Source: Bilabrum cf. latius (taxonomy: Eukaryota; Bigyra: Bicosoecida; Bigyra; Bicosoecida). From it: 64,000 nt of DNA. The stretch is from assembly GCA_965178125.1 (NCBI GenBank), contig OZ237735.1, forward strand, positions 1,240,001-1,304,000, in the 5' to 3' direction. A model generated the notes under the pieces. The model was not told where the DNA came from. It saw nothing but the letters and a program-made list of their open reading frames with translations, and made no database searches. Positions 12,661 through 24,047 of the stretch are shown piece after piece. The translations under genes were made by a program, and so were the position numbers. Each line of letters opens with the position of its first letter. The first letter of the stretch is position 1.

Positions 12661-14667
12661 TTGGGCGTGAAATTCCGAAAGAAATTATTAGCGGCAGTAG
12701 ACTTATCTAGTCGCGTTGCTGAGGACGGTACACTTGGACATGTAGAGCTAACGAAGATATGCAACATTCACAAAGGCCAAGACGCGAGTGACATGCAGAG
12801 ATCTCTGGATTTCTTGCAGGTGATGGCGGACCATGGCCTTCTAGCAGACGGTTCCCATGTCTCGTTTGGGACGCCTGTGCATCGGAGCATTGCGAATTTG
12901 TTTCTAGAGCGTGCAGCGCATCTAGTGAGGCCTGGTTCGTTGATGACTGACAGACAGGGTCGGTATTTTGAGGGCCCGAAGGGCTCTGGCAAATCAACAA
13001 TGCTGAGAGCAATGACTTTCGTGATACCTGAGTTGGTGCCCGCGGTTAAGGCCGTGTATGTCGATGCGTCATAGTACGATGATGATGGCGTCGCTGGCAG
13101 ACTCCCGTCCCTGGGCAACGCGGTGTGGGCCAGATTGCGCACAGACCCCTCCATCTCTGAGGTGCTGGACAAGGAGCATATTGCTGAGCTGGATGCCCTC
13201 CTGGTTGGCGGTGGGCGGATTAGCTTGAAGTCACGCGTCATGCCGTTGCTGCAGGCCAAGGGATTGAAGCTCATCGTGGCTGTAGACGAGATCGAGGCTT
13301 ACTTCGCCTCGCATGCCCCTGGAGCGTCTTGGCAAGCAGACCTGACATTCTTCGGTGACTTAAACCAGTTGCCTTGCATCGGTATCCTCACCGACAGCTC
13401 GTCAATCTTGTCGGACCTGATGCATGCCCGTGACTTCTTGAAGCCGTTTTACCCAAAGCTGGAACGCGACCTGAACACGACGAAGATTCGAAAACTCCAG
13501 CTCGAAGTGCTGGATCCATTCAGCATTCGAGTGGCCCAATAGACTCTGTTACATTCCTGGCCAGGTGGAGCAGGAGTCGCTGCAAAGCACTTACCCGGAC
13601 CCTTTGCCGCTGCCCTTCTGATGATCGGGGGCGGATCGAACCCCAGGCAACTGCTCGGGATCATGGAAGACTTTATTGCAGAATCTAGTGGCATTAGCTC
13701 TCCGGAAGCCGGTACGGAGGCTGATATTAGTGTAAACAGGGCCTCCGTATTCGTTAGCGCAAGCACTTTGTCGGCTGTAGGCGTCCAAGCTAGTCATGCA
13801 TAGGACAAAGACTTGATCAAAGATTTCATGGGGTCTCCACTAGCACGCAAACTTGCTGAAATAGTAGCCAAGCCTTTCGATGTCGTTGAGAAGTCATTTC
13901 CGCTGGGCCACGAGACTCTCGCCGAAGTTCCACGTCACTTGTACCATGCCATGTACAAGAAGAACATGAAGCTTTGGAAGGACTCAGGCGTGGCTCAAGC
14001 TCTAGAAGACATGGATGTGGATGCCGCGGAGCGGCTGAGCAACGCCGTGCTTGCCCTGGCTGCGTTCATCCACGAGCATGGCGACGGGTGGAGGGAACAC
14101 TTCTGCGACATGTCCGAGGCTGAGATTGCAGCCTCGTACGAAGAGTTCTGGCAGTTTGCCGATGGGATCAAGGTGGTAGCGAATCCAACGACGGGGCTCG
14201 ATCTATTGGTGAAGCATCGCTACCTGTTGGCTGGCATCAGTGGCGCCAACTTGAAGAGGTATGCGGCCCCCTCGCTTGCCCACATCCTGAGCAGCTCCCA
14301 GCCACACCCAAAGCTGGTGACTGACGAGAATGTCCGAATGTTCAAGACGTCTGAGAACACAGAAGCAGAGTCGCTGAAAGAGATGCGTTCGAATGAAGAG
14401 CAACAGCGTGATCGTGCTGCGGAGCAGCGAGCACAAGAAGCATCGCGGCGCGAGAAGTACGCGCTAGTCATCTCAGTGGTCTCCATGACAGTGGCTGCGA
14501 TTGCGATGGTTCCCACAGTGTTCGGCTGGGAGTGGCTGTCAGACGGCTAGGACTCCGTGCAAGAGCGCTTGGCTACCGGTGCATCGAGCGGTACCGACTC
14601 GACGCAGGCTTAGCCGGACAAGGACTGCAGCGAACAAGCACTAGCATCGGACTCGACGAGGCAGTGA
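12661..14667 (+). CDS. P-loop NTPase with C-terminal transmembrane segment
   Basis: A continuous frame reads through TAGs at 13072, 13540, 13801, 14548 and 14608 and stops at TGA 14665-14667. Walker A is visible as EGPKGSGKSTML at about residues 101-112 and a Walker B-like strand as LIVAVDEIEAYF about 100 residues later. After about 600 residues a charged Glu/Arg stretch precedes one hydrophobic segment (ALVISVVSMTVAAIAMV), so the protein may be anchored by its tail. The Walker A style recalls NTPase modules of the Crinkler / retrotransposon-hot-spot type, but I cannot confirm that. No in-frame ATG lies near the start: the frame is open upstream to about 12540 and the first ATG is at 12793. 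A 5' exon or a 5' truncation is therefore likely, and the given start is the beginning of the convincing sequence. Confidence 0.6.
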
Positions 14668-15035
14668 CCGGGTGTGGGTTGCTTTACCAGTGGCAGATCG
14701 CGGGGAACTGCCAGCAATATCTCCTCCCCTCACCCCCCCCTCCCCGCGAAGCCTCGCACCATGGCTGTTGCAGTAAGAGAGTCTCCGGCTCCTGTCACAG
14801 CGACACAACCTGCTTCCCCCCGACCTTGTAGGGGTGGCAGCAAGCAGAGCGGCGAGTCGGAGTAGCAAGTTGCGCAAAGGGGTGGGTTCCCAGTGCAGCA
14901 AGTGGCGCAGGCTGAAGCTGCGTGCGTTGCCGACAAGACAACGCTGAACCAGATCCCGAAGACATCTTGACAGTGGGAGGGGAGTTTTGCCGATTCAATC
15001 AGCACTGTTAGAAGCAGAGCATCAGCGAGTCCAGC
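14668..15035. other. Intergenic spacer
   Basis: Between the NTPase stop and the TPR start. It contains a C-rich tract around 14731-14750 and no supported gene or RNA. The region just before 15036 presumably holds the TPR gene promoter. Confidence 0.5.
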
Positions 15036-15617
15036 ATGAGGGAGACAGTGGAGTGGAAGTACAGTGGGGACGGCGCGATGAAGGCGAAGCGCTTCATGGA
15101 GGCGGTGGGCTTCTACAAGCAGGCGCTGCAGAGGGACCCGCTCCACCACGCCATCTACTCGAACCGAAGCATGGCGCTGCTCAAGCTCAACCAGGCCGCC
15201 ATGGCGCTGGAGGACGCCCGCTGGTACAGGCGGCTGGCCCCATGGTCCGTGAAGGGGTGCTACAGGGAGGTCATGGCTCGCATGGCCATGGTGGACTCCG
15301 ACCGCGCCTCGCAGGTCTTCTGGACGGCCTACTGCATGGACAACGAGAACTACGAGACGGCAGAGCTCTTCAAGGAGGCCGTGGCCAAGGCCAAGGCAGT
15401 GCCTGCGAGGGAGCGTGGGGAGTCGGTTAGTGGCAGCGAGGACGAGGACGAGGCCGCGGGCGGCTCAGCGCATCCAACTCCAACTACGCCTGTCCCGCAT
15501 TTCTCGTCTAGGTACTGGAAAACGAGTTCGATCATGAACTCGAGCGTGTCTGCAAGCGTGTCGATGTGCGCGACGGCGACGCCGCTGCGAACCAGTAGTA
15601 CCATCCGGATGTGGTAA
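15036..15617 (+). CDS. TPR-repeat protein (3' end unresolved)
   Basis: ATG 15036 opens a tetratricopeptide-repeat protein. Helical pairs typical of the Hop/TTC style are seen at residues 1-75 (KRFMEAVGFYKQALQRDP, AIYSNRSMALLKLNQAA). A good intron is predicted at 15426-15511 (86 nt, GTTAGT...TCTAG). It joins phase 0 to a second exon beginning VLENEFDHELERV, which reads through a TAG near 15596. That frame then continues past a strong GTAAGAG donor-like site at 15613 into DNA that codes for makorin on the other strand. Without splicing the first frame ends at TAA 15615-15617. The true 3' end may overlap the convergent makorin gene. TPR proteins act as scaffolds or co-chaperones; the partner is unknown. 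Confidence 0.65.
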   Translation: MRETVEWKYSGDGAMKAKRFMEAVGFYKQALQRDPLHHAIYSNRSMALLKLNQAAMALEDARWYRRLAPWSVKGCYREVMARMAMVDSDRASQVFWTAYCMDNENYETAELFKEAVAKAKAVPARERGESVSGSEDEDEAAGGSAHPTPTTPVPHFSSRYWKTSSIMNSSVSASVSMCATATPLRTSSTIRMW

Positions 15618-15648
15618 GAGACCAACGTTGCGTTTCAGAACTAGATAT

Positions 15649-18090
15649 TTACCTCAACCCAAGAAGAAGATCCAGACCAACATCGCCACCCACAGCGTCG
15701 GAAAGCCTAAAATCTTTTCGAGGCCCGAGTCTCCCGTCCAAGTCCAGCACCAGAGCCGGCGGCCGCGTCTCTTGCAGCGTCCCGTCCGGGTACCTGTGCA
15801 TGTAAAAACAGCTCGTTCCGAATGGACACTCGCCCTCGCCCTCCGCAAACAACCTGCAAGGTATCCTGGCCAGGCTCGCTTTGTATTCCTCCACGAGCTC
15901 CCGCTTCCGGCCGGGATGATCTACGAACCGATCGCAGGGCACCACAAAGTGCGAAAGCTCGCGACACACGGGACAGCCCCGCACGGTCTCAGCCGGCAGA
16001 TCTGTTCTAGCCCTCCATGCCCGCGCGCAGTCGATGCAGAGGCAATGCGAGCATCCTGTCAAGATGCCGAACCGCTTGCCCTCGACCACGACCTCGTCGA
16101 AGCATACGATGCACTCGAGGCCCTCGCTCAGCCTTGCCTCTGCCGCCTTCAGAGCGTCCTCTTCGATCCCCGTGGCACGGCCCAAGTCCACTGCCACCAG
16201 GTCTTCGTACGAGAAATCTACTGCACCAACATCGTCCTGACTGGCACCCCCAGTGCACGCAACCTCTGCCCCACGACTTGTGCTGCTCGCAGCCGTGCGC
16301 GGAGGCGCAGGGGTCTTTTCAACGCCCTCTGCAGCAGCACCAGCAGCACCAGTAGCACCCAATGCCGCTTTGCCCGTATGATCGGTATCCTGGCTCGCTG
16401 CCTGGGGAGCTTGCTTCCCTTTCTTTTTCTTTCGTTTCTTGGTGCGTTTGCCCCGCTTACCTCCTCTTGCTCCGTCACCCACAGGGTCAAATCCAGGGAT
16501 GACGCGATGCCCAGATTCGAGCACAGACCGCCTCTAATTGTACTCACCCATCGCCAGTCGCGGCGCGCCCGTCGGAATGCTTGCAGCAGCCCTGGCTGCC
16601 TCATCTGCCTCCCGAGCCGCGCGGCGCTTGTCTTCTGCCTTGGCCAGACGAGTGAGCAAGTCGCGGGTGGCCCGGAGCACCTGCTCGGCCTTTTCCAGCT
16701 ATGCCGGAGACACGTCGGCGTGTCGATACAGGCACGATGCGCCGAAGCGGCAGCTGCCTGCGAGGTAGTGTCTGCAGAGTGGTGTAGTCGTGTCGGTGCT
16801 GGTATGCGCCGTCGACGGGACACCCCGACGCTGCTACCCCCACTGCTGGGTCCATGGCTGGGCACCGCCGGCTTCCATCCCAGGCAAGCCTTCCATCTGT
16901 GCAATGCGTTGCCACGGTGCTAGCGAGGTTCCTGCGGCCAGCCGAGCGGCTGATCCATCCGCCAAGCCAGTCCCTGCGACCGCCCCCCCCAGGCCCTCGG
17001 TGGCGTCAGCTGCGTTCCGCCTCGCCTCATCTCGCTCGATCTCCTCCTCGATCGCCTGCATCTCGGCTTCCTCCTGCTGCTCCTCGGTAGTGTATGCATG
17101 CGCCGGAATGACTGGTCCGCCCATCCCCGCGCCAGCTCGTGAACCCGCACCTAATCCAGCTCCCATGCCCATGCCCATGCCCATGCCGATGCCGTGGCCT
17201 GCCTGTATGAATCCGGCCATCTGCATATGGAATGGTCCGGCAGATATCGGGAGATGCCTTGCACTCCCACTACTTGCACCACCGTGCGGTGCAGCTGCGG
17301 AACTGACCTGTCCTGCCCCCCACGCCGCTGCCTGGGCCTCGTGCTGGCCGTGACCCGCGGACTAGACACCATGCAGAGCCGCGCCCGATTGTCCCGGTAA
17401 AATCTGCTGCTCCTGAGCAGGGGGTCCCACTACTGGTGCAAAACTACCGCTAAAGCCCATGCGGCTGCCGGTCGAGGTCGCGGTGCCAGGGCCTGCCAGC
17501 GAGTGCGGCTATGTTGATGTTGATGGCTGCCACCCCTCTGTGGCACCGGGCGCTGCGGCCTCCCGCCCGCCAAACGGTGCCCAGATAGACCCAGAGGCAG
17601 GTGGCAGCAATTCGGACTAAGCTGTACTCGAACTGGCACTATGATGCTCGCTGTGGTCAGCCGGTGCGGCAGCTGTGATGCCGGCACTACCAGCCGCGGG
17701 CAGTTGCCGTCCAGCTTCCGTACTGCTGCCGAACGGATAATCTATGGAGATGCCACTGCTTAACTTCGGGGCTTCATATGCCGCGTTGCTCTGTTCAGAG
17801 GCGGTGCCGTCACGATCCAGTGCTCCACCGGTTGCCAAACCCTCTACTGACTGATTGGCGGTCGATCCACTGGAAGCTGGCGCTGAAGCTCGTGGTGAGC
17901 TATACTAGTGCAGCCCTGAGACAGGAGGAAGCAAACCAGCCGCTTTGAGCATTGAATCTACGTAATTCAATGCTGAGGCGAGCTTGCGTTTGCGTTCATC
18001 CGCCGAGAGCTCCCTTCGCTAGATTGGACCGCTACCATCTGCTGCACCGGCTGCTCGGATTGTTTGACTCCACCCGCCCTAAAGTGCCAT
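15649..18090 (-). CDS. MKRN: Makorin-type RING E3 ubiquitin ligase
   Basis: About 813 codons from ATG 18090 to TAA 15649-15651, reading through about nine TAGs (for example 16534, 16699, 17362, 17617). Domains in order: a disordered N-terminus with an (MG)n run; a Glu-rich helix; a CCCH finger (LCRHYLAGSCRFGASCLYRH) near 16740; a RING finger at about 16000-16220 (CIVCFDEV, GCSHCLCIDCARAW, GCPVCRE) that keeps makorin hallmarks such as KRFGILTGC; and a final CCCH finger (CRLFAEGEGECPFGTSC) followed by YMHRYPDG. The finger-RING-finger order is diagnostic of makorins, which ubiquitinate targets and bind RNA. The protein is longer than the usual 450-500 residues because of the N-terminal low-complexity part. 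The start is the first in-frame ATG after TAA. Confidence 0.9.
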
Positions 18091-18224
18091 CAGATAGCGT
18101 CCAACTAGTCCCCCAATAGAGAAAAGGGGTTTCATTGCAATTTGCATCGGACGAACGTTCTCTGCTTGGCGACTCGTGGTTCGCTAGCTCGGTTGGACTC
18201 GCCGCGGCAATTCTAGCCTGAGAG
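18091..18224. promoter_or_regulatory. Candidate bidirectional promoter
   Basis: Only 134 bp separate the makorin ATG (minus) from the ATG of the plus-strand coiled-coil gene, so both genes probably start transcription here. No specific element was identified. Confidence 0.4.
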
Positions 18225-21020
18225 ATGAGTTGCACCGACAGTGGCGGTGATTTCGATATACTTAAATACCTTCGGGTGGAGCTGCCCTGGAAATCTGTGA
18301 GATACAATCGCGCAGTTGGTCACTACGGTTTGCCCTTTCATTGTCGTTTGAATCAGTGCATCATTGCACGGCACACCCCAGCGCTGTGTTGCTTCGTCCT
18401 GTCGTCCTAGCAGACTCCTGCATTGGCAGATGGAACTCTTCCGTGGCGCGAAACTTCTGCCAATTCTCGTGTGGTGCGATTTCGGGCGCCGCCAAAGACT
18501 CTACATGACAACTCGAAGCCAAAGGGAGGTCGGCCTTGGAGCTCGCCAGAAGCTGCCCGAAGTGTTGCATTGCGCCAATCTCGGCAGCAGATTGTAGCCG
18601 GCCACCCGACCATGCGTGGCGTGCGATCTACATCTGCGCGCGAGCAAGCGCGATCCGGGGGCCAGCAGGACTTTATCCGTCTCGCGGAGCTGTCCGTGGT
18701 AACAGATGCCTCGCGCACCATGAGGGGAAGAGCGCCAGTGCAGCCGCACTGGACACCACAGTACATGCGTGAACATACTATGGCCCATGTGTCCCGGTCG
18801 GATGCCGTCCCAGTGCGAATTATTGCGAGCAGGCTGCATCGCGGCTCCGCTGCGAAGCACGGCATGGACGAGGCAGACTTGCTGCCCATCGCACCGCACA
18901 GGGCCAGATCGTTCTTCGGGAGGCAACGAGAGGCTACCCCTGGCTCAAGCGCAGCCTAGGGCAAGAGCAGCAGCTCGGCAGCAGAGCCGAATCAGCGGCC
19001 GGTGTCTGCTCCACCCAGGCCACGACGCGGCATGGCTAGCAGCGACGGCGGCAGCTCCACGATCCGCACTAAAGGCGGGTTCTATCAGTTTGGTAGTGAT
19101 ATTTCGTACGGCGGACCAACGTTCCCAGGGGCGCACGCGGCGATGGGAGGTGGCAGGCCGCCAGCAACTGCCCAGCGCTCCGTTGGCGCCACAGAGGCCA
19201 ACCGGCTGGCACCGGACTGGGCGGGTTCCCGGACCCTCTCTTCGGAGCGCGGTGACGGCAACGCAGCAGATCGCTTGCATGGGGCCAAGGAGGGTGATGC
19301 TGGCCTAGGCTGGACGACGTCTGGATGGATCGGCGGCGGGCCCCCTGCCCACGTGCAGATGGGCCTCGAAGCAGAAGCAGCCCTGGGCCCGACCAAGGGC
19401 ATGCCGTACCCACCGAGCCCACTGGAAGCCGTGCCTGGCTCGCTGTCTGCGTCCCCTAGCCCCAGCCGAGCGGACGCATCCACGGTGGCTAGCTCCAGCC
19501 CAAGCCCCTCGCGCGCGGTTGCAGGCGCAATGGGCAACCGGGCCGATGCAGCCGGGAGTCCTTCAGCATCGTAGCCTGCCCTCTCCGTGGCTTCCGGGGC
19601 ATCGGAACCTGCGACACTCTCCAGCAGCGCATCAGCATCTGTGCCAAGCGAACCTACTGCCTACGGCAGTGCAGGGGCGGCCGCAACGGGTCCCAATGCC
19701 AATGCAGACAGGCCAGCTGGGCCAGGGTCAGGCAGGCCACGGCCGCTGGAAAGCACGGGGAACCGCACTGCCGCGCCGCACGAAACGCACCACATCACGC
19801 CCCTGGGCAGGGGGCTGGTCGCAGAGCCCAGTATCCAGCGCTTCGGCCGCACGCGCGATTTCCGAGGCAGTCTGCAGGGTGCCGGCGCGCTGCACCGCAC
19901 TGCAGTGCACTCGTCGCCCGTCCATAGCCTAGAGGGACCTCCTGGAGATAGTAGCGGCCAGACGCCCGCTCCTGGAGACAACGCGACTGAAGCTCCCGGG
20001 ACCGGCCCGCAGGCGCCGTCCGCCACCCTGGTGTCTCTGTAGCGAGAGGCCGAGCGCCATGGGTAGCTGGCTGCGAGGGCCAGGCAGCGCGCGCAGGAGG
20101 CCGCGCGGGCTGCTGCGAGGGCTCGACAGGCGCTGGCTGCCGGTGAGCAAGGTGCGGGCGGGCCTGGTCGACTTGGGGCAGCACCCGTACCAGACCCAGG
20201 TGCTGCCGCCCGGGAGTGGGCCGAGGGTGTGCGTGCGGCCAATGCTGCGGAGGGTGCGAGGCGCGCTGCATCGGCGAGGGCATCGGCGATCGCTCGGGAG
20301 ATGAGGGATCGAGAGAGGGCGGCATAGATGCATCGCACTGCAGCGCAGCGCCTGCGCAAGGTGGAGAGGGACTGGCGCAGCGCTGGGCTGCCCGGCAGCA
20401 GCTCAGGCCAGGCGCCCGCCTTCCCAGGTGCCCTGGAGCCGATGGCCCGCGCGATAGAGGGAGGCGGAGCCATGCAGCGGACGGGGGATGCACGGGAGGC
20501 TCTCGGTGCCGCGCACCAGGCCCTGCGTGCAGCGGAACATGCATCGGAGCGGCTCCGGATGAGTCTCTCGGACCGGGCGGCGGCTCGCGTCGAGGCCGAG
20601 GACGAGGCGCTCCGGCGGCGGGCGACGGCCGGGCTAGTGGACGCGTGGGCGGAAACAGCGGCAGCCGGCGCTCGAAAGGCCAGGGAACACATGGAGAGGG
20701 AGCGGGCATGGGGCGAGGCCGCCGCGCGATCGGATCTGGGCGTGCGTCGCCTGGACAGAGAGGCGGCCGCAGCCGCTGCTGCCACCGGTCGATGGCGCGG
20801 GCACCAGCTGCTGGCCCAGACGCAAACGGTTGCAACCAGGAGGAGTCGAGCGGCCGCTGCTGATGCAATGTGGGTGCCCGCGGCGGCAAGCATACCCGCC
20901 CTGCACGACAGGCATTGGGGGGCCGGTTCCGGGGCCGGGCCCGGGAGGCCTCTTCTGAAGCGGTCCACGAGCAGCGCGGCGTGGAGGGACCACGTGAGGG
21001 CGCTGGTGGGCGGCCGCTGA
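18225..21020 (+). CDS. Low-complexity / coiled-coil protein, function unknown
   Basis: The frame from ATG 18225 to TGA 21018-21020 reads through TAGs at 18957, 19572, 20040, 20064 and 20325 (931 codons). A phase-0 intron at 18297-18410 (114 nt, GTGAGA...CCTAG) is likely; its removal keeps frame and also removes a further TAG. The first two thirds are Ser/Pro/Gly/Ala-rich; the last 300 residues are Ala/Arg/Glu-rich and helical (EAERHGQLAARARQRAQEAA). Even amino-acid bias and persistent frame support coding, but no family is recognised. The gene is divergent from makorin and runs toward the exchanger gene about 300 bp downstream. Confidence 0.65.
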
Positions 21021-21330
21021 TTTCTAGCCTAATCAATTTTTGTTGTCGTTTGGAACGTTCCATGACGTGCCGCCTGCTTGGTTCTTGGGCCTGACCCTCC
21101 CTGATGACCAACGAAATCCGCCGGCTCACTGGCAGCTCCGCACAGTGACTGGCGCGCGGCGCCGGCGAGGATCGATCACCGAATCTTGTGGAACATTACA
21201 CGCCTGCCTTGGCTGCTACGCTGGCTCATTGATTCACAAAGTCAATTTTCTGGCGTTGCTTCAGGCGATTCAACAGTCACACCGTGAGTATTATGTGTTG
21301 AGTGGTATCCTGAGGAAGTGGTAGTGTGTA

Positions 21331-23865
21331 GTGGAGTGCCGTTCAGTCCCACCGACGCATGCCACCGTTCGCATTTTGCCCACGATTATGCAGGTCATGG
21401 GGCTGTCTGATCTATTTGTAGATCCAAGCGATTTGCCTGAGGATGGATACGGGTTCGTTCAGCTCGTCTTCCTCATGATGTGCTACGGTTATGTCCTGGC
21501 TACATCATCCAACTGGATTGCTGATGGAAGTGAGGAGACTGCGAAAAGCAAGCGCTGTGCATATCGATATTGCGCTAACATCTATTCGCGGTGCTATGAC
21601 CATGTGTTGCTCATCGTGCCGTGCTGTGCTGCTTCAAGTTGCACCCATCTACCCTCCTCACCCAACGCCCTCCATTTGGAAACAAGCTTTTCCCTACACT
21701 TTACCGCAGGCGAGCTGCTTCTTGCTGTTCTTGACCCTGGAATTATTGGCGGGTTTCTGCTCCCAGTGATGGGCGCGGTGCCCGACGCGGCGATGGTCCT
21801 GTTCAGCGGCCTCGGCCCGCAAGAAACAGTCCAAGAGGAGCTTTCCACGGGCCTCGGAACGCTGGCCGGCAGCACCATTATGCTCCTCACGATTCCGTGG
21901 AGCCTATGCACGTACACTGGGCGGGTAGACCTCGTCCCGAAGTCGCAGCTGGAGGATGGCCCGGGCGGAGATTCTGCCGGCGAGCTCGTTGCCGCCTACA
22001 AGAGGCCCAAGAGCAAGAAGTTGACCAAAGTCTGGTACGATTTTGCCGGTACCGGCACGCAGCCGGACAACTCCGTGATGACTCCGTCGGCTGTGATCAT
22101 GCTGATGACGACGGTCAGCTACATCATCATCCAGGGCCCTTCGTTCAAGTTCCAGACCTACCACAACGAGAAGGAAGAGGCGCAGAAAGAGGGCGTGTTT
22201 GCTCTCGTCGGGTTCATCCTGTGCATAGTATTCTTTCTTGCCTACAGCATCTGGCAGGTGTTCTCCCAGGACGGGCAGACGGTCCAGGCGGAAAAGAGGA
22301 ATGCTCGGATGAAGGAGCTGGCCAAGGCAGGTACCCTCTCCATCGACGCGATCCTATCGTCGCAGGCCTTTGCCGCGGCATCTGCGGCCACGGGCGGCAG
22401 CTCGAGCTCGGACTAGCTGCTGGCGGGCCAGACTGCGCAGCTTGAGGGCGCCCTGTCCCGCCTGAGCCCCGGCAACCGGCAGGCTGTCCTGACGTACGTC
22501 AACACGCTCTTTGACCGCGTCCAGGGTCTCGTGGTCAGCGACGGGAAGGTGGACGCGGTGGAAGCAGAAATCATGTTTCGCTCGCTGCTGGGGCGCGAGT
22601 ACCTGGATCCCTCCAAGCAGCTTCCCGTGAATGTGGAGGAGCTAGTGGCAGAGTATGCCGCGATCGACGAGGGCCATCATCATGCCTCGGTCGAGCAGGA
22701 GAGCAAGACAGCGGGTGCGTCGGCTCCCGGGCGGGGAGAGATGCCCTCCGCGGCCGTGGGTATCGTGGAGGATGGGGAGGGCGCGAAGCTCAACCGGGAT
22801 CAGTTCGTGCACATGTTCGTGGACTGGTACTCGGCCTACTTGCAGGAGCATCCAGAGAGGGCAGCAGCGGCCTCCGGCGGCTGCTGCGAGGCCATCGGCA
22901 GCTTTTTGTAGAAGCTGCTGTGCGGCTGCTTCCGATCACCCGCTACATCGGCTGCTGGGTCGGGCGGGGGCGGGCTGCAGTCCACGGCCACGGCTGCGAA
23001 TCTCGAGTCCACGCTGCGCCGCAAGCAGACCTCGAGGCAGGCGAGCCGTGTCGGTTCCAGGGCCGGTTCCTTCGCTAGTCCCGGTGCTGAGTCGTTGAAC
23101 GGACCAGGTGCTGCCGCTGCCTCGTCGCGGGCGGGCGGGGAGGCAGACATGGCAGAGAGCGCCATGCGGCGAATGGCTGCCGACCGCGGGGTGGTGCAGG
23201 CCATCTCAGACAGCACGTCGGATCGGCACCTCCGTGGCGTCGAGGGCGTGACTCACCTGGCTGACGAGCATGTGACGTACGACGATGCGGAGGATGACGC
23301 GGAGGGTGCTGGTGGTGAGGAAGAGGAGGAAGAAGAGGAGGAGGAGGAGGAAGAGGAGCCCGGGGCCAACATGACTCGCACTGAGATCTTCGTGAAGTCT
23401 TTCTCTCTCATCCTCGTGGGCGTGGCGGTGGTGACGCTGTTTTCGGACCCCATGGTGGACGTGCTGGCGGCCATGGGCAAGCGGCTGCACATCAAGCCGT
23501 TCTACGTGTCCTTCGTCGTGTCTCCGATCGTGTCCAACGCGAGCGAGCTCATCAGCAGCCTGGTGTTCGCCAGCAGGAAGAGTCGCAAGACCATTACGAT
23601 GACGTACAGCACCCTCATTGGAGCCGCCATCATGAACAACACGTTCGTGCTTGGCGTTTTCCTCGCCCTCGTCAAGTTCAGGGGCCTGGCGTGGACGTTC
23701 AGTGCCGAGTCGACGAGCATCTTCGTGGTGGAGCTAGTCATGGTGTGGTTTGCGACCAGGCATGTACAGTCGGTGCTCGTTGGCTCCGTGGTGGTAGGTC
23801 TGCTTTTCCCGCTGGCCATTGTTCTCGTGGCTGTGCTGGAGAGCAAGGCAATCGGCTGGGACTGA
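21331..23865 (+). CDS. NCL-type cation/Ca2+ exchanger (Na+/Ca2+ exchanger family)
   Basis: About 784 codons ending at TGA 23863-23865, reading through TAGs at 22414 and 22909. The first alpha-repeat contains NWIADGS-ELLLAVLDPGI and LLPVMGAVPDAAMVLFSGLG. It is restored exactly by removing intron 21530-21709 (180 nt, GTGAGG...CCGCAG, phase 1). The second contains FVVSPIVSNASELISSLVFA and GAAIMNNTFVLGVFLAL. Between them lies a soluble loop of about 330 residues with one or two degenerate EF-hand-like stretches (VVSDGKVDAVEAE; VEDGEGAKLNRDQF) and a poly-Glu run. The order alpha-repeat, soluble loop, alpha-repeat matches plant/algal NCL proteins, which move Ca2+ against Na+ across membranes. The 5' end is unresolved: the frame is open to about 21020, and an intron from GTGAGT 21283 to CAG near 21393 is plausible. 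Confidence 0.85.
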
Positions 23866-24047
23866 AGTAGAACCTGCTGCTGAGGGCACGCAAGACGCCG
23901 GCGGGCTTCGCCGCTCGAAAGGTGCGCCAATCGTCGTGGAGGGAGCTTGCGCTTTAAAATTGCTTGCACGAGTACCGACGGGATTTCTCTCGTATAAGTT
24001 AGTAGTTTTCGGTCACGGGGATCAATCGCTCCGGGTCCAAGGTTTGG

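Noticed and set aside
19661-21129. Long antisense open frames (over 430 codons) opposite the plus-strand coiled-coil gene
   Set aside because: Pro/Arg/Ser-rich mirror of an Ala/Arg-rich coding strand; expected in GC-rich DNA with two stop codons.
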